A stretch of DNA of 38,537 nt. Source: Companilactobacillus tucceti DSM 20183. Its GTDB lineage: Bacteria; Bacillota; Bacilli; Lactobacillales; Lactobacillaceae. Location of the stretch: the NCBI RefSeq assembly GCF_001434665.1, contig NZ_AZDG01000024.1, forward strand, positions 1 through 38,537, written 5' to 3'. The position numbers and the translations under genes were made by a program. The first letter of the stretch is position 1. Every line of letters begins with the position of its first letter. The notes beneath the pieces were generated by a model. That model was not told the origin of the DNA. It saw nothing but the letters and a program-made list of their open reading frames with translations, and did no database searches. Below, piece by piece: positions 14,346 through 22,366 of the stretch.

Positions 14346-16295
14346 ATGAAAAAATGCATATTCTTATTTACGCTACTTTCGTTGAATATGACTGTGTTTA
14401 TCATTTTTTCAGAAGATAAAAGTAGTGTAGTAATTCATGCAGATAGTACCGAACAAACAAATTATTTTAGAAAATTTAATTTTAGCGATGTAAGCAATAT
14501 TGAACCTTATAGAACTCCGACACCAGCACCAAAAAGTGTTTTTGGATTTTTAATGAGTGCCGGTTATCGAAAGCAACCCCCAAGAGAAACATATGTAAAA
14601 ATAAAGTCAACCGTTACTTTGAAGACAGATCAAGATAGGTCGGGATTTTCGACCAGTACTAATTGGATTTCTCGTCCAAGGTATCAATGGTACTATCGAC
14701 CGCTTTATGATAATCAGTGGTATCCAGTCAGTAAAGAAGATGGGGGTAATAAAAAGAATTTAACAGTTAGTGAAGAAGTTGTCAGAACCAGATATTATCA
14801 ACAACAGACAACATGGAATACTTTTCCTCAAACAGTTATTTATTCCAATATAGCTATGGTTTCCTTTGGTGAAACATCAATTCCAGCTACGAGTATTAAG
14901 TCGGGAATTGATGATTCATATTTTTACAATCGTAAAGACAACAACAGTTCTGAATACGCTCATGCTCATTTGAGGCCTAATAATTCTACGGATACTATAG
15001 AATGGTCTAGCAGTGATAAAAGTTTGGCGACAGTAGATTCTGAAGGTCTTATAACTGCAAACAATTTGGAAAAATCGGGAAAGGTTGTTATTACCGCTAC
15101 AGCCAAGGGTGATAATGAGGATCCAAACCTGGTTCCGATAAGTTCATCGTTTGAAATAGAAGTTGGTGGGGGATTGGATTCACAAACTGTCAAATCTGGT
15201 AAGTCAGCTACTTTTAAAATTAGAGGTAATATTGATCCAGACCAAGTGACTGTCAATTGGTATAAAATCTCTAATGGAAAAAAAGTAAAAGTTGCTGACT
15301 CCGGGTTAAGTTACATAACTCCGCCTGCAAGATTATCAGATGATGGTACGCAATATTATGCGGAGGTTAATATCAATGATAGAGCAAATTCTAAAACGTT
15401 AGTTACTAATAATGCAGTGCTAAATGTTGACCAATCTGGAAGCCCTAAAATAACTTTTACTGATAGTATTCAGAATAAAACTTATGAAGGCAATTTAGAT
15501 AATAAGTTGAATACAGTTTTAAACAATGTTGTTGGTGGAGATCAAATAGAAATAGATGCTCAAATTTCAAATGAGAATTCGGAAGCCTCTTTAAATAACG
15601 GAAAATTTATTCTGCCATTATATAAAAATATGACTGTTCAAAGGATTTTGATTGATGATAAATTGATTGATGAATCCAGATATTCAGTCAAAGATTCTAT
15701 TTTGGAAATATCTCAAATGAATATCGCAGGGATTGAATTTCATAATATCCAAGTTGTACTAAATATGGGTACGACAACTAAAGATAGTTTCGTTTCTACT
15801 CCATTTATTAAAGGAATTGATTCAGATGAAGTTTCTTATCAAAAAGAAGGACTACCACTTACACTTAATTTATTAGGAAATATTTTAAAGCTGACTGCTT
15901 ACAATGTTGATTATGGAATTCATCACTTTATTCAAAAAGATCAAATTGTTGACCGTGTTAACCATAATGATGGTAATGATCCCATCTTAGAAGTTGATGA
16001 TCAGAGAAGAAATAAGAAAGAATTGAGATTGCAACTCTCTCAAGATGATTATTTTAGAAATTCTAAAGATAAGAATATAATCCTTCCTGCTAATTTGAGA
16101 TACTATTTTTCAGATGGTAATTATACCGATTTGTCAAAAGATGATGTCTTTTTAAATATTGGAGGACATGGTGAGAATATGCTAAATATTACTTGGCAAA
16201 AAAAAGAAGGTCTTAAACTTCACTTTGAATCTGAAGATTTTAAATCTGGTCAATATACAACTACATTATCTTGGACTGATGTAAATAGTATTTAG
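14346..16295 (+). CDS. large secreted surface protein with Ig-like/Big_2 repeats and a WxL-like C-terminus
   Basis: The 649-residue protein begins with a signal peptide (MKKCIFLFTLLSLNMTVFII..., to about residue 34, HADS). Regions in order: a Tyr/Trp/Arg-rich N-terminal part (35-170), a Big_2-like segment (about 215-275, IEWSSSDKSLATVDSEGLIT), an Ig-like segment (about 280-370, VNWYKISNGKKVKV), and a long C-terminal part. The last residues, GQYTTTLSWTDVNSI, resemble the final strand of WxL domains (YTVTWGLTDSIR in the neighbour at 2068), but the W is followed by T-D, not x-L. No clear first WxL motif is visible. It may be a diverged wall-binding protein. The start follows AGAAGGTG. It is monocistronic or leads into the broken YczE-like gene. 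Confidence 0.75.
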   Translation: MKKCIFLFTLLSLNMTVFIIFSEDKSSVVIHADSTEQTNYFRKFNFSDVSNIEPYRTPTPAPKSVFGFLMSAGYRKQPPRETYVKIKSTVTLKTDQDRSGFSTSTNWISRPRYQWYYRPLYDNQWYPVSKEDGGNKKNLTVSEEVVRTRYYQQQTTWNTFPQTVIYSNIAMVSFGETSIPATSIKSGIDDSYFYNRKDNNSSEYAHAHLRPNNSTDTIEWSSSDKSLATVDSEGLITANNLEKSGKVVITATAKGDNEDPNLVPISSSFEIEVGGGLDSQTVKSGKSATFKIRGNIDPDQVTVNWYKISNGKKVKVADSGLSYITPPARLSDDGTQYYAEVNINDRANSKTLVTNNAVLNVDQSGSPKITFTDSIQNKTYEGNLDNKLNTVLNNVVGGDQIEIDAQISNENSEASLNNGKFILPLYKNMTVQRILIDDKLIDESRYSVKDSILEISQMNIAGIEFHNIQVVLNMGTTTKDSFVSTPFIKGIDSDEVSYQKEGLPLTLNLLGNILKLTAYNVDYGIHHFIQKDQIVDRVNHNDGNDPILEVDDQRRNKKELRLQLSQDDYFRNSKDKNIILPANLRYYFSDGNYTDLSKDDVFLNIGGHGENMLNITWQKKEGLKLHFESEDFKSGQYTTTLSWTDVNSI

Positions 16296-16321
16296 TGTAG
16301 TATACTATTTAGTATTGATTT

Positions 16322-17008
16322 TTGTTTGGAGTGATATGTATTAAAAATACGATGCCGGTTCGGATAACCGGATTAATACTCGGTCTGATTTTAAATGCTT
16401 TTGGTAATGGCTTATGTATTTCGGCCGATATGGGAAGTGGAATTTGGACAGCGGCCGCAGTTAATTTAAATAAAATATTTGGTCTAAGTGTAGGTATGAT
16501 TCTATGCATTATTGGTATATTAAATGCTTTAACCAATCAGTTTTTGATCAAAAGATTCGATGGTAAGAGGCTAGTTGGTGAAGTTTTGTATATTTTATTT
16601 TTTAGTTCATTTGTCGATATATTTACTAATATTTTGAACGCTTCGGGAATACCTAACTTTCCAATGTTTATTAGAGCTATCTTATCTTGTTTAGGGGTTG
16701 TTTTCTTTTGTGTTGCCATTTCTCTTTATTAAAGAGCTAATATTATTATGCATCCAAATGATGACACGACTAATATTCTGAGATTTTTCTATCTGAAGGG
16801 AAATTCTACAGCAGCTCAAGTAATTGATTTTGTACCGCCTACAATTGTTGTTATCATTGCTTTCTTTATGACAGGTAATATTTTTTCAGTTAACATTGCT
16901 ACGTTATTTTCTATTCTATTTAATGGCGTTTTGATTGCTACAGCTGATAAATTGATTTGGCCTAGTTTGAAGCATAATTTTAAGGTTAAAAATATTGTAG
17001 AAAAATAG
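16322..17008 (+). pseudogene. YczE/YyaS/YitT-type membrane protein broken by an in-frame TAA
   Basis: Two open segments lie in one frame: about 16352-16729 and 16733-17008, separated only by TAA at 16730-16732. Read through, they give about 218 residues from ATG 16352, the usual size for this family. The first half has ITGLILGLILNAFGNGLCIS and ADMGSGIWTAAAVNLNKIFG, close to the family's ADLGxGPWD...G signature. The second starts RANIIMHPNDD, a conserved loop. The stop falls where Gln is plausible (CAA to TAA, one C-to-T change). The second half could restart at ATG 16748 with weak AAAGAG. The true start is unclear (TTG 16322, ATT 16340 or ATG 16352). Function of the family is unknown; integral membrane. 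Confidence 0.8.
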
Positions 17009-17053
17009 CACTGAAGTTATTAGTGATTAATTAAAGTATTTTCTAAAAGCTTT

Positions 17054-17105
17054 ATAAGTCTAAATATATTCACACGTATGTGGATGTATTTAGACTTATT
17101 TTTTT
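17054..17105 (+). terminator. Rho-independent terminator after the YczE-like pseudogene
   Basis: ATAAGTCTAAATA pairs with TATTTAGACTTAT, followed by seven T. Confidence 0.85.
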
Positions 17106-17211
17106 GCTATTAACGTCTAATTTATAACTAATTATATTAGTAAAAGATTTGACTAACATTAAAAAAATGCTAATCTATTCACCATATTTATTGAGAAGAA
17201 GGGGTAGCAAT

Positions 17212-17922
17212 ATGAGTAAATTAATTGGCATTACAGCAGATGTATTTTTGGAGGCGACTTCTGTGATTAATCAAAAGCAGGCCGATTTTGTTCCACGTCC
17301 TGCGGTCAATGCAGTTTTAAATGCTGGCGGAGTACCAGTTAGTTTGCCTTACTTACCTGAAAGTAAAATTGATTTTTTGTTGGATAAATTGGATGGAATT
17401 ATCTTTACAGGTGGACCCGATGTAGATCCAACTTTCATGGGGGAAGAACCGATTCCAGAGTTAGGTACGACAAATCGTAATCGTGATTTATTTGAAATTT
17501 CTTTAATTAAAAAAGCAGTAGAAAAGAAAATACCTATTTTAGGAATCTGTAGAGGTGCACAAGTAATCAATGTGGCTTTGGGTGGAACCGTTTATCAAGA
17601 CTTAGGAGTTCAGTATGAAGGTAATACTTTAAAACATCATCAAAGTGCACCTGGAAATCAACCTACTCATCACGTTAAAGTTATTGATTCAGCTTTAAAA
17701 GATTCAGTAGGTGCTGAACCTTTTGTAAATTCAAGACACCATCAGGCAATTAAAAAAGCCGCACCAGGCTTAAAAGTTGTGGCAACAGCTTTGGACGGTG
17801 TTATCGAAGCGGTAGAAAACGAAAATGCTAGTGTTCAGGCTGTTCAATGGCATCCCGAAAATATGTGGGAAGAAGACGAACAGCAGCTCCAATTATTCAA
17901 AGATTATATCAACAGAATATAA
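17212..17922 (+). CDS. peptidase C26 / gamma-glutamyl-gamma-aminobutyrate hydrolase-like (PuuD family)
   Basis: The 236-residue class I glutamine amidotransferase-like hydrolase has nucleophile Cys113 in LGICRGAQ, and His214 and Glu216 in VQWHPE, completing the catalytic triad. TGGPDVDP (66-73) and NRNRDLFE (88-95) are typical of the C26/PuuD group, which cleaves gamma-glutamyl bonds such as gamma-glutamyl-GABA. The substrate here cannot be read from sequence. ATG 17212 follows AGAAGGGG (17196-17203); the longer frame upstream is not needed. It is 18 bases before an APC amino-acid permease gene, so the pair probably imports and processes a gamma-glutamyl or amino-acid compound in the cytoplasm. 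Confidence 0.88.
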   Translation: MSKLIGITADVFLEATSVINQKQADFVPRPAVNAVLNAGGVPVSLPYLPESKIDFLLDKLDGIIFTGGPDVDPTFMGEEPIPELGTTNRNRDLFEISLIKKAVEKKIPILGICRGAQVINVALGGTVYQDLGVQYEGNTLKHHQSAPGNQPTHHVKVIDSALKDSVGAEPFVNSRHHQAIKKAAPGLKVVATALDGVIEAVENENASVQAVQWHPENMWEEDEQQLQLFKDYINRI

Positions 17923-17940
17923 AAATAAGGGGCGCTTATT

Positions 17941-19230
17941 ATGGATAAAACTGTAACAAAAAACAAAATGGGTTTTTGGACAATATTATTATTTGGTATT
18001 AATGGAATTATTGGTTCAGGTATTTTCTTACTTCCTAATCAAGGGATGAAGCTATTTGGACCAGCCAGTTTAATAGTTTTAGTTTTTGATGCTTTATTGA
18101 TTTTGACTATTGGTTTGTGTTTGGCTGAAGATGCAAGTTTGTTTGAAGAAACCGGTGGTCCATACGTATATGCTAAAGAGGCATTTGGAGATTTCGTTGG
18201 TTATGAAGTTGGCTTTATTACTTGGGCAATTAGAATCATTGCTGAAGGAACAATGTATGTTGGATTTGCTACAGCTTTAGCAGGCATTTTCCCTTCACTT
18301 GCAAGTACGTTGGCCAAAGATATTATTGTTACCATAATTGCTCTAGTTTTAATGATCATGAATATTTCAGGACTTAAGATAACTTCAATCGTTAACAACA
18401 CCATTACTATTTCTAAATTAGTTCCATTAGTTATTTTTATTGCTGTTGGAATTTGGTTCATTAAAGGCGGTAATTTCACACCATTTTTACCTTCTAAAGT
18501 AGCTAATACAAGTTCATTTGCTTTAGCAGCAATGACAATGTTTTATGCATTTACAGGAGTTGAAGGAGCAGTTGTTGCCGCAGGAGAAATGAAGAATCCT
18601 GAAAAAAATTTACCACGCGCTTTAATTGTTATTTTATTGGTAGTTGCAGCATTTTATTTACTTATTCAAGCAGTTTGTATAGGTATTTTAGGAAGTTCCT
18701 TGGCAAGTAGCTTAACTCCAGTGCAAGATGCCTTTGGTAAAATTTTAGGTGGATTTGGTAAATATTTAATTGCTGCGGGAACATTGTTATCAATAGGTGG
18801 AATTTGTGTATCGTCATCTTTCATAACTCCTCGTTCAGGAGTGGCAATGGCAAATCATGGAATGATGCCTAAAGTTTTGAAAAGAAAAAATAAAGTAGGA
18901 GCACCTTATGTTGCTATAATCGTATCAGCCGTATTAGGTTGGGCAATTGCTTTATCAGGTACATTTGCAACTTTGGCTCAAATCAGTGCCGTTTCTAGAT
19001 TTGCACAATATATTCCAGCATGTATTGCTGTAATGGTCTTTAGAAAAAATAAAAAGGATCGTCCTACAGGATTTAAGATACCTTTTGGTTGGTTTATACC
19101 GATCGTTGCGGTAATTGTCTCCCTTTGGTTGCTATTTAATACTGAAGCAACTAACTTGATTTGGGGCTTAGGAGCATTGATTATAGCAGTTCCATTCTAT
19201 TTCATTACTAGAAAAAACTTCGTAGATTAA
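17941..19230 (+). CDS. APC-superfamily amino-acid permease
   Basis: The 429-residue membrane protein has about 12 helices. Helix 1 carries GINGIIGSGIFLLP (about 19-32), the unwound substrate-binding motif of APC transporters. Helix 6 has FYAFTGVEGAVVAAGEMKNP (about 200-220), also typical. The C-terminus ends ITRKNFVD after the last helix. The start follows AAGGGGCG. Specificity is not evident; position after the C26 hydrolase gene suggests uptake of a glutamate-derived or gamma-glutamyl substrate. No clear terminator follows. Confidence 0.9.
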   Translation: MDKTVTKNKMGFWTILLFGINGIIGSGIFLLPNQGMKLFGPASLIVLVFDALLILTIGLCLAEDASLFEETGGPYVYAKEAFGDFVGYEVGFITWAIRIIAEGTMYVGFATALAGIFPSLASTLAKDIIVTIIALVLMIMNISGLKITSIVNNTITISKLVPLVIFIAVGIWFIKGGNFTPFLPSKVANTSSFALAAMTMFYAFTGVEGAVVAAGEMKNPEKNLPRALIVILLVVAAFYLLIQAVCIGILGSSLASSLTPVQDAFGKILGGFGKYLIAAGTLLSIGGICVSSSFITPRSGVAMANHGMMPKVLKRKNKVGAPYVAIIVSAVLGWAIALSGTFATLAQISAVSRFAQYIPACIAVMVFRKNKKDRPTGFKIPFGWFIPIVAVIVSLWLLFNTEATNLIWGLGALIIAVPFYFITRKNFVD

Positions 19231-19274
19231 TTTTATATGGTAAATTTTTAAATTAAATTAAGTAATAACTGGAA

Positions 19275-19306
19275 ATGTAGACGCTTTCACTTTAAAGATG
19301 TATGAT
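19275..19306 (+). promoter_or_regulatory. promoter overlapped by a cre-like (CcpA) site, upstream of the immunity-like genes
   Basis: TAGACG (19278-19283) and TATGAT (19301-19306) are 17 bases apart. ATGTAGACGCTTTCAC (19275-19290) differs from the cre consensus WTGNAARCGNWWWCAW at two positions and covers the -35, a position where CcpA would repress. Confidence 0.5.
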
Positions 19307-19362
19307 GGCTATAAATCAAAAATAATTTTATATAAATTATTGAGACTGGTAGGTGAAGGTCA

Positions 19363-19638
19363 TTGGAGTATGAAGATCTAGCGGCATTGAAATCTGCTTT
19401 GTCGGGATTGTATAGTACTTTAGATATGTCTCGAAAATGCGATAAGATGGCGTCAGAAAAAATACGTGATACATATTTAAGACTGGATGATAGAAGTTTT
19501 TTGAATGGTGGTGCGATATCTTCTCTAAAGTACTCATTGAACCGATTGTCGGTTACCGAGGGATTACAATTTAGTCAAGAAGCAAATCAGTATATTCAAA
19601 AAATAAATGATAGTGTAGCAAGTTTAGAAATTAGGTAA
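19363..19638 (+). CDS. 91-residue helical protein, possible bacteriocin immunity protein
   Basis: The protein is all-helical by pattern, with no signal or membrane segment. LKSALSGLYSTLDMS (about 9-23) and IRDTYLRLDDR (about 34-44) repeat the spacing seen in the next two genes and in enterocin-A-type immunity proteins (four-helix bundles that protect producers or mimics from class II bacteriocins). Start is TTG 19363 behind AGGTGAAGG; the nearby ATG at 19370 is out of frame and stops at once. It is the first of two genes before a terminator. Resemblance is weak, so the family assignment is tentative. Confidence 0.5.
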   Translation: MEYEDLAALKSALSGLYSTLDMSRKCDKMASEKIRDTYLRLDDRSFLNGGAISSLKYSLNRLSVTEGLQFSQEANQYIQKINDSVASLEIR

Positions 19639-19665
19639 AATCTATTAAAATAGGCGGTGTAATTT

Positions 19666-19941
19666 ATGAAATTAAATGACAACTCGGAAGCTAAAAAGGT
19701 TTTATCAGAATTATATACGGATATGAATAATGCAGAAAATGTTGATACAGATGGTTATTGTAAGGAATTGATCTTATCCACATACAACTTATTGGATGAA
19801 AATTATTCTTTGACACATCTTTTTGGAAAATTAAAAGAAGATAAAAAAGTTTTGAAAGCTTTGGATGGTATGGGATCGGGAGAAGACTACATGCAAAAAA
19901 TTGATTGGATGTCTCATAATCCTGGTTTCACAGTAGAGTAA
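19666..19941 (+). CDS. 91-residue helical protein, possible bacteriocin immunity protein
   Basis: Residues 9-22 (AKKVLSELYTDMNN) and 31-46 (YCKELILSTYNLLDEN) have the LYxxM/L...xxYxxL pattern of enterocin-A-type immunity proteins and align in spacing with its two neighbours. It is soluble and acidic. It starts 27 bases after the preceding gene, behind AGGCGGTG, and its stop overlaps a strong terminator, so the two form one transcript. Like its neighbour it may be a paralogue from local duplication followed by divergence. I place it in the immunity group with moderate confidence only. Confidence 0.5.
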   Translation: MKLNDNSEAKKVLSELYTDMNNAENVDTDGYCKELILSTYNLLDENYSLTHLFGKLKEDKKVLKALDGMGSGEDYMQKIDWMSHNPGFTVE

Positions 19942-19962
19942 GGTGCTTTGGCACCTTTTTTA
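19941..19962 (+). terminator. Rho-independent terminator after the second immunity-like gene
   Basis: AGGTGC pairs with GCACCT around TTTG, followed by a T-run; the first base is part of the stop codon. Confidence 0.85.
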
Positions 19963-20078
19963 TTTGTCATTAAATGAAAAAATAATGAAAATTATTAATC
20001 AGTTTTCGTCCGATATGTTAATATGAAGTCCAATGCAGATGAATTGTTTTCTGTAAATTCATGGTAGAGGATAAAGTT

Positions 20079-20315
20079 ATGGCTGAAACAGTATTAACAA
20101 TAATTCATGAATTATTTAGTAGTTTAAATGAAAATAACTCAAGTGAGTTTAAGCAAGTGTTGATGAATACATATGTGCACCTTCAAAAAGGTGGTAATGA
20201 ATCAAGTTTGATTGATCAGTTACTTTCATATGTACAAACAGGAGACAGTAAACTAACTGAAAATCAGATTGAAATGATTTCAAAGCTTAGAAAAATTGAA
20301 GGAATTAAAAATTAA
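20079..20315 (+). CDS. enterocin A-type immunity-like protein
   Basis: The 78-residue protein is the best match of the three: VLTIIHELFSSLNEN (5-19), FKQVLMNTYVHLQKG (about 24-38), LIDQLLSYVQ (about 44-53) and LTENQIEMISKL (about 60-71) follow the helix pattern of the EntA immunity family in order. Such proteins act at the inner face of the membrane, blocking pore formation through the mannose phosphotransferase receptor. ATG 20079 was chosen over 20061 because AGAGG (20066-20070) lies eight bases before it. It is outside the preceding terminator, so it probably has its own promoter. No bacteriocin precursor with a double-glycine leader is visible next to it. Confidence 0.65.
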   Translation: MAETVLTIIHELFSSLNENNSSEFKQVLMNTYVHLQKGGNESSLIDQLLSYVQTGDSKLTENQIEMISKLRKIEGIKN

Positions 20316-20336
20316 ATTTCATTTGGCATAAATAAA

Positions 20337-20370
20337 TAGGAAGCCGTATTTTTTACAGCTTCCTATCTTT
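20337..20370. terminator. bidirectional terminator between the immunity-like gene and the minus-strand micro-ORF
   Basis: TAGGAAGC pairs exactly with GCTTCCTA. T-rich sequence follows on the plus strand and AT-rich sequence on the minus strand. Confidence 0.7.
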
Positions 20371-20461
20371 ATTTGTGTTTTTTATGTCCGATCAAAGGTA
20401 ATAAGAGAGCAATCAGTAAAAATATCCTTGGAATTTTTAATCTTCTATTAGGTATTTTCAT
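20369..20461 (-). CDS. 30-residue basic hydrophobic peptide, unknown
   Basis: On the minus strand ATG (20459-20461) follows a strong AAAGGAG (20468-20474) with six bases of spacing, and a plausible promoter lies just upstream. The 30 residues consist of a basic N-terminus (MKIPNRRLKIPR), a hydrophobic core (IFLLIALLLPLI) and a basic tail (GHKKHK), one membrane-spanning helix flanked by positive charge. This is the make-up of small membrane toxins, leaderless antimicrobial peptides or small membrane regulators. It converges on the immunity-like gene and shares its terminator. I do not recognise it; the call rests on the ribosome binding site, promoter and composition. Confidence 0.5.
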   Translation of the reverse strand: MKIPNRRLKIPRIFLLIALLLPLIGHKKHK

Positions 20462-20480
20462 TTAAAACTCCTTTACTAAA

Positions 20481-20510
20481 ATAATATCAATTAAAGATAG
20501 TAATAATCAA
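20481..20510 (-). promoter_or_regulatory. promoter of the 30-residue micro-ORF
   Basis: On the minus strand TTGATT (20505-20510) and TATTAT (20481-20486) are 18 bases apart. The expected start near 20474 leaves a very short leader containing the ribosome binding site. Confidence 0.4.
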
Positions 20511-20592
20511 TTATAAAAATTTCGACATACTCATATTGAAAATCGTTTGTTACGATTAATTTGCAACATAAAATGATTTCAGGGAGAAAACA

Positions 20593-20955
20593 ATGCAAGA
20601 GTCTGAATCAAATGAAGGTCGAATAGAAATACACGGTACACCTGAAGAAATTAAGGGTTGGAATTGGGGTGCTTTTGCTTTCAACATATGGTGGGGAATT
20701 GGTAATAAAAGTTATCTGCCATTATTATGTATTATTCCAATATTTAATTTTATTTGGATGTTCGTTTGTGGATTTAAAGGTAATGAGTGGGCTTGGAATA
20801 ATGGAGATTACAAAGACGTTGAAACTTTTAAAGAAGTTCAAAAGACTTGGAATCTAGCGGGATTGGTTTATTTCATAATATCCATTGTAATTTGGTTATT
20901 CTTTTTAAGTATTGTATTAAATATTGCTAAGACTTTAAGTATGTATGGATTATAA
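20593..20955 (+). CDS. 120-residue membrane protein, unknown function
   Basis: An acidic N-terminus (about 1-22) is followed by a Trp-rich segment, WNWGAFAFNIWWGIGNKSYL (about 23-42), a first hydrophobic region (about 42-62) and a second at about 91-113 (LVYFIISIVIWLFFLSIVL). GFKGNEWAWNNGDYKD between them is a loop of conserved look. I have the impression of a lactobacillar family of small membrane proteins but cannot name it. The start follows AGGGAG, and a terminator ends the unit directly after the stop, so it is a single gene. Confidence 0.75.
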   Translation: MQESESNEGRIEIHGTPEEIKGWNWGAFAFNIWWGIGNKSYLPLLCIIPIFNFIWMFVCGFKGNEWAWNNGDYKDVETFKEVQKTWNLAGLVYFIISIVIWLFFLSIVLNIAKTLSMYGL

Positions 20956-20959
20956 GCAT

Positions 20960-20983
20960 GAGGCCAATAAGGCCTCTTTTTTT
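20960..20983 (+). terminator. Rho-independent terminator
   Basis: GAGGCC pairs with GGCCTC around AATAA, followed by seven T. Confidence 0.9.
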
Positions 20984-21018
20984 ATGATTTTGTTATCATA
21001 TATTAATGAGGTGAAAAG

Positions 21019-21603
21019 ATGAACATAAAAGAAATGATACAAAAGGATCGACCATATGTGATCAACTATCGAGACATGCCAATGGAATTACAAACGAAAT
21101 CTAAAGAATTATGTTTCGAATACAATCAAACTAGGCCTACTGAAACTGATAAAAGGAAAAAGATAATTAAGGATTTATTTGCTGAATCCACTGATTTAAC
21201 AATGATTGAACCTAGTTTTAGATGTGATTATGGTTTTAATATCCACAGTACGGGAATGGCCATAATCAATTATAATTGCTCAATTCTTGATACATCGCCA
21301 GTTTTCTTAGGCGATGGAATTTTTATTGCACCTGGTGTTTGTCTAGCTTGTGCAGGTCATCCTTTAGTTCCAGAACAACGCGCCTCCGGAATGGAAACGA
21401 GTGCACCAATTCATATAGAAGATAACGTTTGGCTTGGAGCTAATGTTACCGTGCTAGGCGGAGTTACTATTGGATCTGGTAGTGTTATTGGAGCTGGAAG
21501 TGTTGTCAATAAAGATATTCCGTCTGGAGTTGTGGCTGTAGGAGCACCATGCAAAGTTTTAAGAAAAATTACTGATGAGGATCGTATTTCGTCAACCATA
21601 TAG
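21019..21603 (+). CDS. sugar O-acetyltransferase (maltose/galactoside acetyltransferase family)
   Basis: The 194-residue protein has an N-terminal Mac domain (about 5-55) and left-handed beta-helix hexapeptide repeats (about 75-185, such as IEDNVWLGANVTVLGGVTIG). His114 in CAGHPL is the catalytic base of this family, which moves acetyl from acetyl-CoA to sugar hydroxyls. The end, GVVAVGAPCKVLRKI, is typical. Length fits LacA/Maa. It follows GAGGTGAAAAG and begins a tight run of three genes (gaps of 10 and 24 bases) with a TauE/SafE transporter and an HEFGH membrane protein. Confidence 0.92.
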   Translation: MNIKEMIQKDRPYVINYRDMPMELQTKSKELCFEYNQTRPTETDKRKKIIKDLFAESTDLTMIEPSFRCDYGFNIHSTGMAIINYNCSILDTSPVFLGDGIFIAPGVCLACAGHPLVPEQRASGMETSAPIHIEDNVWLGANVTVLGGVTIGSGSVIGAGSVVNKDIPSGVVAVGAPCKVLRKITDEDRISSTI

Positions 21604-21613
21604 GAGAAATTAA

Positions 21614-22342
21614 GTGACTTATTTTTTAGTAGTATTGATTGCTTTATTTGGAGCAATGATGAGAACCGTTTTTGGATTTGGTGAAGCTCTTGTAACGATG
21701 CCGCTATTAGCTTTAATCTCTTTTAATATTGAATCATCGACGGCATTGATTGGGGCATTGGGTTTAATTGTAGCAATACCCGTTGCTATAAAATACAAGG
21801 GTAATATGGACTTCGCAGTTTTAAAGAGGCTTATTATAGGATCTCTTTTAGGTATACCTATTGGTATATTGATCATCAAGTTGGGTTCTCCCAAAATAAT
21901 AATGAAAACTTTGGGAGCTTTTATTTTAATTTATGGAATTTATAATTTATTTTTTCTTAATAAGAGAAGCCCACTAAATTTCAAAATGAGTGATAGATAT
22001 GATTACTTAGCTGGAGTTATTTCGGGAATATTAGGTAGTTCGTTTAATAGTCATGGAGTGCCAGTGGTCGTATATGGAACGGCTAAAAAATGGGACGCCT
22101 ACAAATTGAGAGGAATACTTCAAGGACATTTTGTCTGTGTAGGTGGAATAGTAGTTTTAAGCCAGATCTCTTCTGGAATGTGGAATATGGAAGTTGTTAA
22201 ATTACTTTTAATAATCGTTCCTTTATTATTAGTAGTGATACCATTGGGGAATTGGATCTCTTCTAAAATAAATAGTTCTGATTTTGTAAAGTATGTTTAT
22301 ATTATCTTGATAATATTTGGAATGATCCTTTTGATAAAATAA
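21614..22342 (+). CDS. TauE/SafE-family anion transporter
   Basis: The 242-residue protein has about seven to eight membrane helices and the family's two-fold layout. FGEALVTMPLLALI (about 24-37) corresponds to the conserved GxGxxxxPxL loop of repeat 1, and GVISGILGSSFNSHGVPVVVY (about 134-154) to that of repeat 2. Members export sulfite, sulfonates or related organic anions; the substrate here is unknown. The start is GTG 21614 with TAGGAGA ten bases upstream. It lies ten bases after the acetyltransferase stop, so both are co-transcribed. Confidence 0.88.
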   Translation: MTYFLVVLIALFGAMMRTVFGFGEALVTMPLLALISFNIESSTALIGALGLIVAIPVAIKYKGNMDFAVLKRLIIGSLLGIPIGILIIKLGSPKIIMKTLGAFILIYGIYNLFFLNKRSPLNFKMSDRYDYLAGVISGILGSSFNSHGVPVVVYGTAKKWDAYKLRGILQGHFVCVGGIVVLSQISSGMWNMEVVKLLLIIVPLLLVVIPLGNWISSKINSSDFVKYVYIILIIFGMILLIK

Positions 22343-22366
22343 TAAATTAAAAAAGGGGAATCTTTT

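Noticed and set aside
14966-15256. 96-residue minus-strand frame
   Set aside because: Mirror of the Big_2-like part of the surface protein; no supporting start site.
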